64,000 nt of DNA from the NCBI RefSeq assembly GCF_020662345.1, contig NZ_VMOA01000016.1, forward strand, positions 53,673-117,672, given 5' to 3'. The translations under genes and the position numbers were made by a program. How positions within the stretch are numbered: position 1 is the stretch's first letter; every line of letters starts with the position of its first letter. Positions 44,912 through 52,441 of this stretch are shown one piece after another. The notes under the pieces are model-generated. The model was given only the letters and a program-made list of their open reading frames with translations, searched no databases and was not told the DNA's origin. The DNA is from Methylobacterium sp. W2. Its GTDB lineage: Bacteria; Pseudomonadota; Alphaproteobacteria; Rhizobiales; Beijerinckiaceae.

Positions 44912-45874
44912 TCAGGTGCGCGGCGGGGTCCAGACGGCGTCGCGCACCTGGATGGCGCGGGGGATGAGCCCGAGGCGGTGGAAGCGGTCGGCCGTCGCCT
45001 GTTGCCCCGACAGGATCGCGTCGGTGAGGGGCCGGACCCCGAACTGGGTGCGGTCCGCCGCGACCTTCTGGATCTCGTAGGGGATGCCCGTCACGGCGTT
45101 CAGCGCCTTGGCCACCGCGTCACGGTGCCCGTCGGCCCAGGCGGCCGCCTCGGTGAGGCCCGACAAGGCATGGACGATGACGCCCGGATGCTTGTCGGCG
45201 AAGGTTCTGTTCGCCAGGAAATAGGCCGACACGTCGAGGGTCTGGCCGGAGGTCGCCAGAACCCTGGTCTTGCTCCGCGCCTGCGCCACAGCGAAGTAGG
45301 GGTCCCAGATCGACCACGCGTCGACGCTGTCGTTGGCGAAGGCCGAGCCGGCATCCGCCGGCGTCAAATAGGCGGGCGTGATGTCCGCGAAGGTCAGGCC
45401 GGCCTTCTCAAGGGCGGCGATGATGAGGTTGTGCGCACTCGTGCCGCGACCGAACGCGACCTTCTTGCCCTTCAGGTCGGCGACCGACCGGATCGGCGAA
45501 GCCTCCTTGACCAGGATCGCCTCGCCGTCGCCGGAGGGCGCCGCGGCGCTGACATAGACGAGGTTGCCGCCCGCCGACTGCGAGAAGATCGGCGGCGCGT
45601 CGCCGGTATAGCCGAAATCGATGCTGCCCGCGCTCAGGGCTTCGAGCAGGGGAGGCCCGGCCTGGAACTCGACCCACTGCACCCTGGTGCCCTGCGCGGC
45701 CAGGCGCTTCTCGATCACCCCCTGTTGCCGGGCGACGACGATGAGGCCGATCTTCTGGTAGCCGATCCGGAACTCCTTCGGCGCGGCCTCCTCGGCAACG
45801 GCGCCGGTGAGGGCGGCGAAGCTGGCTCCGAGCGCGAGGAGCAGGCTCGGCACGCGGCGTCTGGTGATCGTCAC
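44912..45874 (-). CDS. ssuA: Aliphatic-sulfonate-type periplasmic binding protein (SsuA-like)
   Basis: A 320-residue exported protein, GTG start with GGGAG upstream. Signal: MTITRRRVPSLLLALGASF. 'FRIGYQKIGLIVVARQQGVIEKRLAAQGTRVQWVEFQAGPPLLEALSAGSIDFGYTGDAPPIFSQ' and 'KVAFGRGTSAHNLIIAALEKAGL' are strong SsuA signatures. It lies between the OsmC-family gene and ssuC in a five-gene operon. Confidence 0.93.
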   Translation of the reverse strand: MTITRRRVPSLLLALGASFAALTGAVAEEAAPKEFRIGYQKIGLIVVARQQGVIEKRLAAQGTRVQWVEFQAGPPLLEALSAGSIDFGYTGDAPPIFSQSAGGNLVYVSAAAPSGDGEAILVKEASPIRSVADLKGKKVAFGRGTSAHNLIIAALEKAGLTFADITPAYLTPADAGSAFANDSVDAWSIWDPYFAVAQARSKTRVLATSGQTLDVSAYFLANRTFADKHPGVIVHALSGLTEAAAWADGHRDAVAKALNAVTGIPYEIQKVAADRTQFGVRPLTDAILSGQQATADRFHRLGLIPRAIQVRDAVWTPPRT

Positions 45875-45892
45875 GGATTGATCTCCCTTAAG

Positions 45893-46438
45893 TCAGGCAT
45901 CCGCCCGGCGAACCGGTGCGGCATCGGTGAAGCGGCCGCTCACGCCCTGAGGCAGGCGCAAGAGGTTGAGGATGGGGCAGGCTTTCTCGACCCGCGCATG
46001 AAGCGCCGCGATCCGGGCCGGATCGGCCGGTGAATCGAGGCGCACCTCGTAGGACAGGTCGTGCGGATGGACGGGGACGTCCCCGTACCCCTCCGCGCCG
46101 GCACGGGGATCGAAGGTGCCCGAGACCTCGACCTCCAGCGACGTGATCGGCACGTCGTGAAGCGCGGCCTGGATCAGCACCGTATGCGCGAGGCATGACC
46201 CAAGGACCCCAAGCTGCAGCTCGGGCGAACTCGGTCCGAGATCGAAGCCGGCGAGATCGGGGCCGCTATCGCTGACGATCGCGTGCCGGCGGATTCCGAT
46301 CCGGCGCACGCCGCTGCCGCCTTCCACCGTCGCGCGCGCCGCCAGGGATACGGCGGAGACCTTGCCTTCGCGAATGCGCTTCGTGCGGAGGTCGAGGGCA
46401 CGACGCTTCGCCTCGAGATACGAGTCTATGTCGCCCAT
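45893..46438 (-). CDS. OsmC-family protein, first gene of the ssu-type operon
   Basis: A 181-residue cytosolic protein. After an N-terminal helical region (MGDIDSYLEAKRRALDLRTK) comes the OsmC fold. Both family cysteines are visible: one in 'LGVLGSCLAHTVLIQAAL' and one in 'KACPILNLLRLP'. Such proteins reduce organic hydroperoxides or react with other electrophilic sulfur or oxygen species. It is followed at 18 nt by ssuA, so the operon reads osmC, ssuA, ssuC, ssuB, second ssuA. The start at 46438 is chosen by homology; the frame is open further upstream. Confidence 0.82.
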   Translation of the reverse strand: MGDIDSYLEAKRRALDLRTKRIREGKVSAVSLAARATVEGGSGVRRIGIRRHAIVSDSGPDLAGFDLGPSSPELQLGVLGSCLAHTVLIQAALHDVPITSLEVEVSGTFDPRAGAEGYGDVPVHPHDLSYEVRLDSPADPARIAALHARVEKACPILNLLRLPQGVSGRFTDAAPVRRADA

Positions 46439-46897
46439 CGGCCCGCCGCCTCGTCGATGATGAACCAGGCAGCCCCGGATTCGTCTTGTGAAGACGCTTG
46501 TATAGTCCGACGGCGACAGAATGAGCTTCCGTTGTTCTTGCAAAGGCGGGAAGGCTATTCTGACTTAGGCGTGCGTGATGGCTTTTCCTTGCCTTCGCCC
46601 TGGGGCTGCGCCGCATCGGAGTGCATGGCTCTCCTCTGGCAGGCGGGACACGGGGCACTCCTACCGTCCAAGGGGGAGCCGGGGCGCATGCGACGTGCGG
46701 GCCAGGCCCCCTGTCGAGGGTGGAGCGTCGCTCATGCAACGGGATCGACACCACGAGGGAATAGAATTCCAGGCCTGTCGCCGAATACAGAACGAAGACC
46801 TTCGCCGTCGCAGAAATACAGCATACCAGTCAGGGCGAGCTCGGCTATAACGACACCATCGTGAGACATGCGACGCGTCGGCGTCGGGGAGGATGGC
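46439..46897. other. 459-bp divergent intergenic region
   Basis: It lies between the leftward osmC-ssu operon and the rightward metallo-hydrolase pair. A perfect palindrome lies at 46482-46496. Several open frames cross it, but none has a convincing start, family or codon pattern. Confidence 0.5.
46482..46496. promoter_or_regulatory. Perfect 6-3-6 palindrome upstream of the osmC-ssu operon
   Basis: CGTCTT, GTG, AAGACG: a perfect inverted repeat about 45-60 bp upstream of the OsmC start, where an operator would overlap the promoter. A palindrome of the same geometry but different sequence precedes metN (58452-58466). Confidence 0.45.
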
Positions 46898-48016
46898 ATG
46901 GCCGGAGAGATCGACAGGCGCAGCTTTCTGAGGGCCTCGGCGGCCTTTGCCGCCAGCGCGACCGCGGGGTTCTCCTGCATCGAGATCGCGAATGCCGCGG
47001 CGATCGAGGTGCCGACGGTGGACAGGCTCACCTTGCGCGTGCTGATCGATTCCTCCCACGACCAGTTCCTCAAGCCGGCGACGGTACAGGGCGTCGTCCA
47101 CCAGCCGCCCGGCAACGGGCGCGGCAGCGACTACCGCAAGGTCCTGCACAACCAATGGGGCCTGTCGCTGTTCGTGGAATCGCAGCGCGCGGACGAAGCG
47201 CGGACGATCCTGCTCGATTTCGGCTACAGCCCCGACGCGCTCCTGAACAATATCGAGATCCTGCAGGTCGACCCGTCCAAGATCGACGCCCTCATCGTCA
47301 GCCACGGCCATCACGACCATTACGGCGGCCTCAACGGCTTCCTGGACAAGTACCGCGCCTCGCTCCCCGCCGATCTGACGCTCTATGCCGGTGGCGAGGA
47401 CAATTTCTGCCACCGGGTCAGCCCGAGCAAGGTGCAGGGGCAGTTCACGGATTTCGGTCAGCTCGACCGGCGCGAGCTGACGGCGCAGAAGATCAGGACC
47501 GTCCTGTGCGAGACGCCGACCGTGGTGGCGGGGCACGCCTTCACCACGGGCCAGATCAAGCGCTCCTCCATCGAGCGCATCCTGCCCAACACCTTCGTGG
47601 AACGCGGGATCAAGGACGGTCTCGGCTGCGATGCCACCCATTATTCGGCGGCCGAACTGCAAGGGCAGATCATCCCCGACGAGCATGTCCACGAACACGC
47701 CACCTGCTTCAACGTGAAGGGCAAGGGCCTCGTCGTGATCAGCTCCTGCGGCCATGTGGGGATCGTCAATTCGGTACGGCAGGCGCAGGCCGTCTCGAGC
47801 GTCGAGAAGGTCCACGCCATCGTCGGCGGGTTCCATCTCGGGCCGGCGCCGAAGGATTATCTCACCCAGATCGTCGCCGAGATCCGGAAACTCGACCCCG
47901 ACGTGGTGATCCCAATGCATTGCAGCGGCCTCAACTTCGCGCTGGAAGCCCAGGCGCAGATGCCCGCCAACGTGATCGTGCCGACCACGGGCAGCCGTCT
48001 CACCTTCGGTGCGTAG
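46898..48016 (+). CDS. Exported metallo-beta-lactamase-fold hydrolase
   Basis: A 372-residue protein. The N-terminus has a twin-arginine signal (DRRSFLRASAAFAASATAG), so it acts in the periplasm. The binuclear metal motif is H136-G-H138-H139-D140-H141, followed by 'YGGLNGFLDKY', the pattern of the COG1237-type family (related to the dihydropterin-ribofuranosyl-aminobenzene phosphate synthase). Later ligands lie in 'SSCGHVGIVNSV' and 'GGFHLGPAP'. The start at 46898 has GGGGAGG upstream. It overlaps the SCO gene by 8 nt. Substrate unknown. Confidence 0.82.
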   Translation: MAGEIDRRSFLRASAAFAASATAGFSCIEIANAAAIEVPTVDRLTLRVLIDSSHDQFLKPATVQGVVHQPPGNGRGSDYRKVLHNQWGLSLFVESQRADEARTILLDFGYSPDALLNNIEILQVDPSKIDALIVSHGHHDHYGGLNGFLDKYRASLPADLTLYAGGEDNFCHRVSPSKVQGQFTDFGQLDRRELTAQKIRTVLCETPTVVAGHAFTTGQIKRSSIERILPNTFVERGIKDGLGCDATHYSAAELQGQIIPDEHVHEHATCFNVKGKGLVVISSCGHVGIVNSVRQAQAVSSVEKVHAIVGGFHLGPAPKDYLTQIVAEIRKLDPDVVIPMHCSGLNFALEAQAQMPANVIVPTTGSRLTFGA

Positions 48017-48641
48017 GTCCAAAGCCGGGGCGCTGCTCCTGTCGCTCCTGGCCGCGCAACCCATGGTGCCGGCCAGGGGCGCGGAGCCGGCGCGACGCTC
48101 GGCGGCGGAGCTGATGGACGTGCTGATGTGGAACCGCGAGCCGGTGGGCGGGCCCTTCAGCCTCGTCGATCACGCGGGGCACAGGCGCACGGAGGCCGAC
48201 TTTCGCGGCAAGCTCCTCCTCGTCTATTTCGGCTATACTTCGTGTCCCGACATCTGCCCGACCGACCTCATGGAGATCGCCCGCGCCCTCACCCTGCTGG
48301 GCGCGGAGGCCGAGACGGTCCAGCCGCTGTTCATCACCCTCGATCCGGAACGGGACACCGTCGCGCATCTCGCCGAATACGTGCCGAACTTCTCACCCCG
48401 GCTCGTCGGCCTGACGGGCGAACCGGCGGCGATCCGCGCGGCGGCCGATGCCTACCGGGTGTTCTTCGAGACGGGGACGGGGGCGAATGGTGACAGGACG
48501 ATCGACCACTCGGCCTTCATCTACCTGATGGACCGGTCGGGGGCCTATCTCGGCTTCTTCCCGCCGGGCACCTCGGCCGAGCGGATGCTCACGATCATCC
48601 GGCCGCATCTCATACCCCGTCTCGGTGACCCTGCCCCATAG
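48009..48641 (+). CDS. SCO1/SenC-family copper chaperone-like protein
   Basis: A 210-residue exported thioredoxin-fold protein with a GTG start. A short signal (about 1-24) leads to the SCO core: C79-P-D-I-C83 and His167 in 'IDHSAFIYL' supply the copper site; 'FGYTSCPDICPTDL' and 'FITLDPERDTVAHLAEYVPNF' are family blocks. SCO proteins deliver copper to cytochrome oxidase CuA or act as thiol oxidoreductases. Translational coupling to the metallo-hydrolase gene suggests a shared periplasmic role; no oxidase genes are nearby. Confidence 0.88.
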   Translation: MRRSKAGALLLSLLAAQPMVPARGAEPARRSAAELMDVLMWNREPVGGPFSLVDHAGHRRTEADFRGKLLLVYFGYTSCPDICPTDLMEIARALTLLGAEAETVQPLFITLDPERDTVAHLAEYVPNFSPRLVGLTGEPAAIRAAADAYRVFFETGTGANGDRTIDHSAFIYLMDRSGAYLGFFPPGTSAERMLTIIRPHLIPRLGDPAP

Positions 48642-48659
48642 GTCAGGGTCATCGAGGTC

Positions 48660-48675
48660 CGGTGGACGACCACCG
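48660..48675. terminator. Short hairpin between convergent SCO and flavoprotein genes
   Basis: CGGTGG, ACGA, CCACCG forms a 6-bp stem with a 4-nt loop between the two stops. Two copies of a TCATCGAGGTC(C/T)GGT motif flank it about 64 bp apart. Confidence 0.35.
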
Positions 48676-48728
48676 CCGCGCCGTCGCGCGGGCAGACCTC
48701 GTTGAGCCGGGCTCATCGAGGTCTGGTA

Positions 48729-49808
48729 TCAGGCCCGTGCCAGTTCCGCCGTGATGTGCTTCACGGAGGGCGTCACGATGGCGACGAACTGCGCCTCGCG
48801 CAGGCGCCGGAAGGGTTCCGAGCCTTCGAGATAACCGCGCGCGCCGAACTGGAGCATGGCGGCCTGCGCGGCCTCCAGCGCCAGCCAGGAGATGTCGAGA
48901 CGCAGGCGCAGGGTCTCGCGAAAAGCGCCCGCGGACGGGTCGGCATGATGCCCGGCGGCCCGTGCCACACGCTCCCACAGGGCGGAGGCGCGGTCTTCGA
49001 TCCCGTCCGCGCCCAGGGGAAGGGCCGCGCCGTCGCGGCGCCCGCGCTCGTCCGCGCGCATCAGAGTGGCGACTCCGCTGGCGAGGCCGAGGCCCATGCC
49101 GGCCTGGAGCAGGACGAAGCCGCTGCGGATGTGCGGGACGAAGGCGGCGGCATCGGCCGCGATCACGTCGTCATCGGCCACGAAGGCGTCGCGGATCATC
49201 ACCGTGTAGGTGCCGGTGCCCTCCAGCGCCACGAACCGCGCATTGGCCGCGATGGAGACGCCCTCCGATCCGGCCTCGAACACGGCCATCACCCGCCGCC
49301 CGTCCTCCAGGGCGAAGATGCTGGCGAAGGGGTGACCGGGGCCGAGATTGGAGACCCAGGGCAGGCGCCCGCGCACCCGGTAGCCGCCAGCCACGCGCCG
49401 GCCGGTGAGGGCCAGCGGCTCGATGCCTGAGAACGCCTTCATCGGGTTGGAGAGGCCGGTACCGCCGATGCGGGACCCGCTCATAGCGGAGTGGAGGTGG
49501 CGCGATCCGGCCGCATCGTCGCCTCGGGCCAGGTACCAGACCAGGGCGTCCTGGCACCAGATGCAGAAGGCCGTGGACAGGCAGACGGTCCCGGCCGTGG
49601 CCATGGCCGCGATGGCGGCGACCAGCCCTTCGGGCGTTCCGTCGCGATGATGCGCATAGGCGCCGGCCGCGCCGAGGTGCCGCAGGATCGCCTCCGGATA
49701 GAGCCCGCCGTCGATGGCACCGGCGAGGGGGCCGAGCTCCGTGCGGACGATGGTCTCCACATCCGGGACCGGCCTGTCCGCCTCGGCGAGGGAGAGCGCG
49801 GCGCTCAT
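48729..49808 (-). CDS. Acyl-CoA-dehydrogenase-like flavoprotein (possible SfnB/DszC-type)
   Basis: A 359-residue protein with the acyl-CoA-dehydrogenase layout: N-terminal helical region, a middle beta domain ('GYRVRGRLPWVSNLGPGHPFASIF', 'GTGTYTVMIRDAFVADDDVI') and a C-terminal helical domain ('LEAAQAAMLQFGARGYLEGSEPFRRLREAQFVAIVTPS'). Family members next to sulfur transporters (SfnB, DszC-like) oxygenate sulfones or thiophenes with reduced flavin rather than desaturating CoA esters. That role is inferred from context. It overlaps the OsmC-family gene by 4 nt and ends the five-gene operon. Confidence 0.78.
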   Translation of the reverse strand: MSAALSLAEADRPVPDVETIVRTELGPLAGAIDGGLYPEAILRHLGAAGAYAHHRDGTPEGLVAAIAAMATAGTVCLSTAFCIWCQDALVWYLARGDDAAGSRHLHSAMSGSRIGGTGLSNPMKAFSGIEPLALTGRRVAGGYRVRGRLPWVSNLGPGHPFASIFALEDGRRVMAVFEAGSEGVSIAANARFVALEGTGTYTVMIRDAFVADDDVIAADAAAFVPHIRSGFVLLQAGMGLGLASGVATLMRADERGRRDGAALPLGADGIEDRASALWERVARAAGHHADPSAGAFRETLRLRLDISWLALEAAQAAMLQFGARGYLEGSEPFRRLREAQFVAIVTPSVKHITAELARA

Positions 49809-50353
49809 CGGGCGCGGACGAGGCTGACCGTCACGGGGTTCTTCACGGTGTTCAGCACCGGCGACCATTGCCCGGCATGGGCCACGAGCTCGTCGAGCTC
49901 GGCCTGGCTCGCCCCCTCGATGTCGAGGCGTGCGGACAGGCGCACGGCGGAGAGGCCGACGACCTTCGGCGACAGGTCGCCGGTGCCCCAGACCGAGGTG
50001 ATGTTGATGTCGCCCTCGCTCTCGATCTCGATGCCGCGCACGGTCCATCCGCGGGCGACGGCGTTGGCCTGAAGCCCCACCGCGACGCAGGTGCCGAGGG
50101 CGGCGAGCAGTGCCTCGGTGGGGTTGGGCGCGGTGTCGTCGCCGAGCAGCCCCGGCGGCTCGTCGACGATATGGGCGTCGAGGTTGCGGACGTAGTTCAG
50201 GTGGCGGAAGCGGCGGCCCTGCGCGATCGTGCGGGCGCGCACCGTGCGCACGGCGGTGGGATCGGAGCGGCCTTTCTCGGACAGGGTCTCGAGGGCGTCG
50301 CGGTCGATGGTCTCGAAGGTCTGGACGATCTCGGTCACGGAAGACGACGACAT
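49805..50353 (-). CDS. OsmC-family protein lacking the second cysteine
   Basis: A 182-residue OsmC-fold protein. The first cysteine is kept in 'LAALGTCVAVGLQANAVARGW', but the position of the second reads 'HAGQWSPVLNTVKNPV', with Trp instead of Cys. It therefore cannot cycle like a normal two-cysteine peroxidase. The N-terminal 50 residues form a helical extension (MSSSSVTEIVQTFETIDRDA). AAGGAA precedes the ATG at 50353. It sits between permease and flavoprotein genes of an importer operon. Confidence 0.82.
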   Translation of the reverse strand: MSSSSVTEIVQTFETIDRDALETLSEKGRSDPTAVRTVRARTIAQGRRFRHLNYVRNLDAHIVDEPPGLLGDDTAPNPTEALLAALGTCVAVGLQANAVARGWTVRGIEIESEGDINITSVWGTGDLSPKVVGLSAVRLSARLDIEGASQAELDELVAHAGQWSPVLNTVKNPVTVSLVRAR

Positions 50354-50364
50354 GGGCGTTCCTT

Positions 50365-51213
50365 TCAGGTGGCGGGAATCCAGCGGGCGCGGGCAGCGAG
50401 GCGACCGAGGCCGCTGTCGAGGGCGTAGCCGATCAGGCCGATCAGCAGGACGAGGGCGGCGAGCCGGTCGTAGGAGAGGGTGTCGCGGGCGTCGTTGATG
50501 GCGTAGCCGAGGCCGCTGGTGACCCCGAGATACTCGGCCGGGACCAGCACGATCCAGGCCACGCCGAGCGCCAGGCGCAGGCCGGTGAGAATGTCCTGGA
50601 GCACCGCCGGGACGATGATCCGGCGCAGGATGCCGAGCCGGCTCGCCCCGAGATTGCGCGCCAGGGTGAGCCAGACCGGGTCGATCCGCTTCACCCCGGC
50701 GGCGGTGGAGAACAGGATCGGCCAGATCGCGGCGGCGGTGATGAGGAAGACGATGGCCCCGTCCCAGCTCGGGAAGGCCAGCACCGCCACCGGCATCCAG
50801 GCCAGGGGCGAGACCATGCGCAGGAGCTGGAACGGCGGCTGCAGCGCGCGCTCGGCCAGGGGCGAGGCGCCCATGAGCAATCCCAGCGGGGCTCCGAGCA
50901 GGAAGGCGTAGGCGAGGCCCTGTCCGATCCGCGAGAGGCTCGGCACCGCCGCGCGCAACGCTTCGCCCGAGGTGACAAGCTCGACGAAGGACGCCAGCGC
51001 CGGGCCGGGCCCGAAGCCGGTGAAGGCGATAGAGGCCGGATCGCTCGCGAGCAGGCGCCCGGCCACGAACCACAGACCGAGAAGGCTGAGAAGCCCGAGG
51101 AAGGGGGCGCCCCGATGGAGCAGGCGCGCGCCACCGCCGCCGGAGAACGAGGCCGGCCGGTCCCCGGTGCCGCCCGCGACCGGCAGCGATGCCTTGAGCA
51201 GGCCCGCGCTCAC
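50365..51213 (-). CDS. Sulfonate/nitrate-type ABC transporter permease (SsuC-like)
   Basis: A 282-residue permease starting at GTG within the stop of the binding-protein gene (GTGA overlap). 'FGPGPALASFVELVTSGEALRAAVPSLSRIGQGLAYAFLLGAPLGLLMG', 'MVSPLAWMPVAVLAFPSW' and 'LAEYLGVTSGLGYAINDARD' with A/P variations are SsuC/NrtB landmarks. The long open reading frame that continues upstream is a shadow of the binding-protein gene. Confidence 0.85.
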   Translation of the reverse strand: MSAGLLKASLPVAGGTGDRPASFSGGGGARLLHRGAPFLGLLSLLGLWFVAGRLLASDPASIAFTGFGPGPALASFVELVTSGEALRAAVPSLSRIGQGLAYAFLLGAPLGLLMGASPLAERALQPPFQLLRMVSPLAWMPVAVLAFPSWDGAIVFLITAAAIWPILFSTAAGVKRIDPVWLTLARNLGASRLGILRRIIVPAVLQDILTGLRLALGVAWIVLVPAEYLGVTSGLGYAINDARDTLSYDRLAALVLLIGLIGYALDSGLGRLAARARWIPAT

Positions 51214-52427
51214 AGGGACAACACCTCGGTGCGGCCGAGATCGGTGCCGGGAAACGCGTCGGGAAAGCGCTTGAGGGAGGCGGCGACGAAGCGGTCGTCC
51301 ACGAGGTCGCGTGCCACGAAATCGGGATCGAGACCGGTGAGAAAGGTGGCATCGCCCTCGACCACGGTCCGTCCCATGGCCTCGACGATCAGCCGCGTGG
51401 CGGAGGGGTAGGGCCAGGGCTGGAAGTCGATGCGATTGGCCGCCCAGTCGGGGTGCCGGATCGCGCCGCTCGCCGCATAGGCCGGGCCGTAATCGGTCAT
51501 GGCCTTCACCACCACGTCGGCGGGCATCGGCAGGTAGCCGCGCCCGTCCTTCGAGATCAGGCGGGCCACCTCCTCCTTGTTCACCGAGGCGTAGGCCTGG
51601 GCGCGGACGATGGCGTCCACGGCCTTGCCGGTCCATTCGGGCCGCTCGACGGTGGTCCGCTCGTGGGCGACGACCACGCAGCAGGGGTGGTTCTTCCAGA
51701 TGTCGCCGGTGAAGCGCAGCATGCGCGCGCCGGCCTTGATCTCGCCCAGCGCGTTGAACGGCTCGGCGACGATGTAGCCGTCGATCTTGCCGGCCGCCAA
51801 AGCCGCCGGCATCTCGGGCGGCGGCAGGATCTGGAGGGCGCATTCGTTCGCCCCCGCCTCGCCGCGGATCACCGGCGTCACGCCCGATTCGCGCAGGGCG
51901 TATTGCAGCACGACGTTGTGCATCGAGTACCAGTAGGGCACCGCGATGCGCTTGCCCGCCAGCCCCCTGAAGTCGGTGATGCCGCTCTTGCCCCCGACGA
52001 CGATGCCCGAGCCATTGGTATGGGCCCAGGCCAGGATCTTCACCGGGAACGTGTTGTTGTAGCGCATCCAGACCGGGATGGGCTTGAGGAGATGGGCGAG
52101 GTTGAACTTGCCGGCGGCGAAGCCCTCCACGAGCGCCGACCAGGAGCGCACCGGCGTCGGCTCGGCGACCTTGAGGCCGGCTTCCTCGAAATAGCCCTTG
52201 GCATGGGCCACGAGCAGCGCGGTGGCGTCGGTGATCGGCAGGTAGCCGATGCGCACGACCTCGTCGTCCGCCGCATGGACGGCGCGGCTCGAAAGGCCGA
52301 GGCCCGCGCCGCCGAGAAGCGCGGCGAGGCCGCCCCTGGCGAGGCCGTCGAGGGTGTCGCGGCGGGTCCAGTCGGCGCGCGCCCACTCATGCGTCCACAG
52401 GGCGGAGAGGTCGTCGGGGGCGGGCAT
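51210..52427 (-). CDS. Nitrate/sulfonate-type periplasmic binding protein (NrtA-like)
   Basis: A 405-residue exported protein. Its N-terminal region (MPAPDDLSALWTHEWARADW) precedes a hydrophobic signal ('LDGLARGGLAALLGGAGLG') with upstream WTRRDTL, a possible Tat motif. 'VVRIGYLPITDATALLVAHAKGYFEEAGLKV', 'FNLAHLLKPIPVWMRYNNTFPVKILAW' and 'TNGSGIVVGGKSGITDFRGLAGKRIAVPYWYSMHNVVLQ' match the NrtA/CmpA-like group. It lies 14 nt after the ATPase gene. Confidence 0.88.
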   Translation of the reverse strand: MPAPDDLSALWTHEWARADWTRRDTLDGLARGGLAALLGGAGLGLSSRAVHAADDEVVRIGYLPITDATALLVAHAKGYFEEAGLKVAEPTPVRSWSALVEGFAAGKFNLAHLLKPIPVWMRYNNTFPVKILAWAHTNGSGIVVGGKSGITDFRGLAGKRIAVPYWYSMHNVVLQYALRESGVTPVIRGEAGANECALQILPPPEMPAALAAGKIDGYIVAEPFNALGEIKAGARMLRFTGDIWKNHPCCVVVAHERTTVERPEWTGKAVDAIVRAQAYASVNKEEVARLISKDGRGYLPMPADVVVKAMTDYGPAYAASGAIRHPDWAANRIDFQPWPYPSATRLIVEAMGRTVVEGDATFLTGLDPDFVARDLVDDRFVAASLKRFPDAFPGTDLGRTEVLSL

Positions 52428-52441
52428 GGGCGAAATCCGGT

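Noticed and set aside
46283..46864. Open frame crossing the divergent region before the metallo-hydrolase
   Set aside because: It runs antisense into the OsmC gene, has no ribosome site and a non-protein-like composition.
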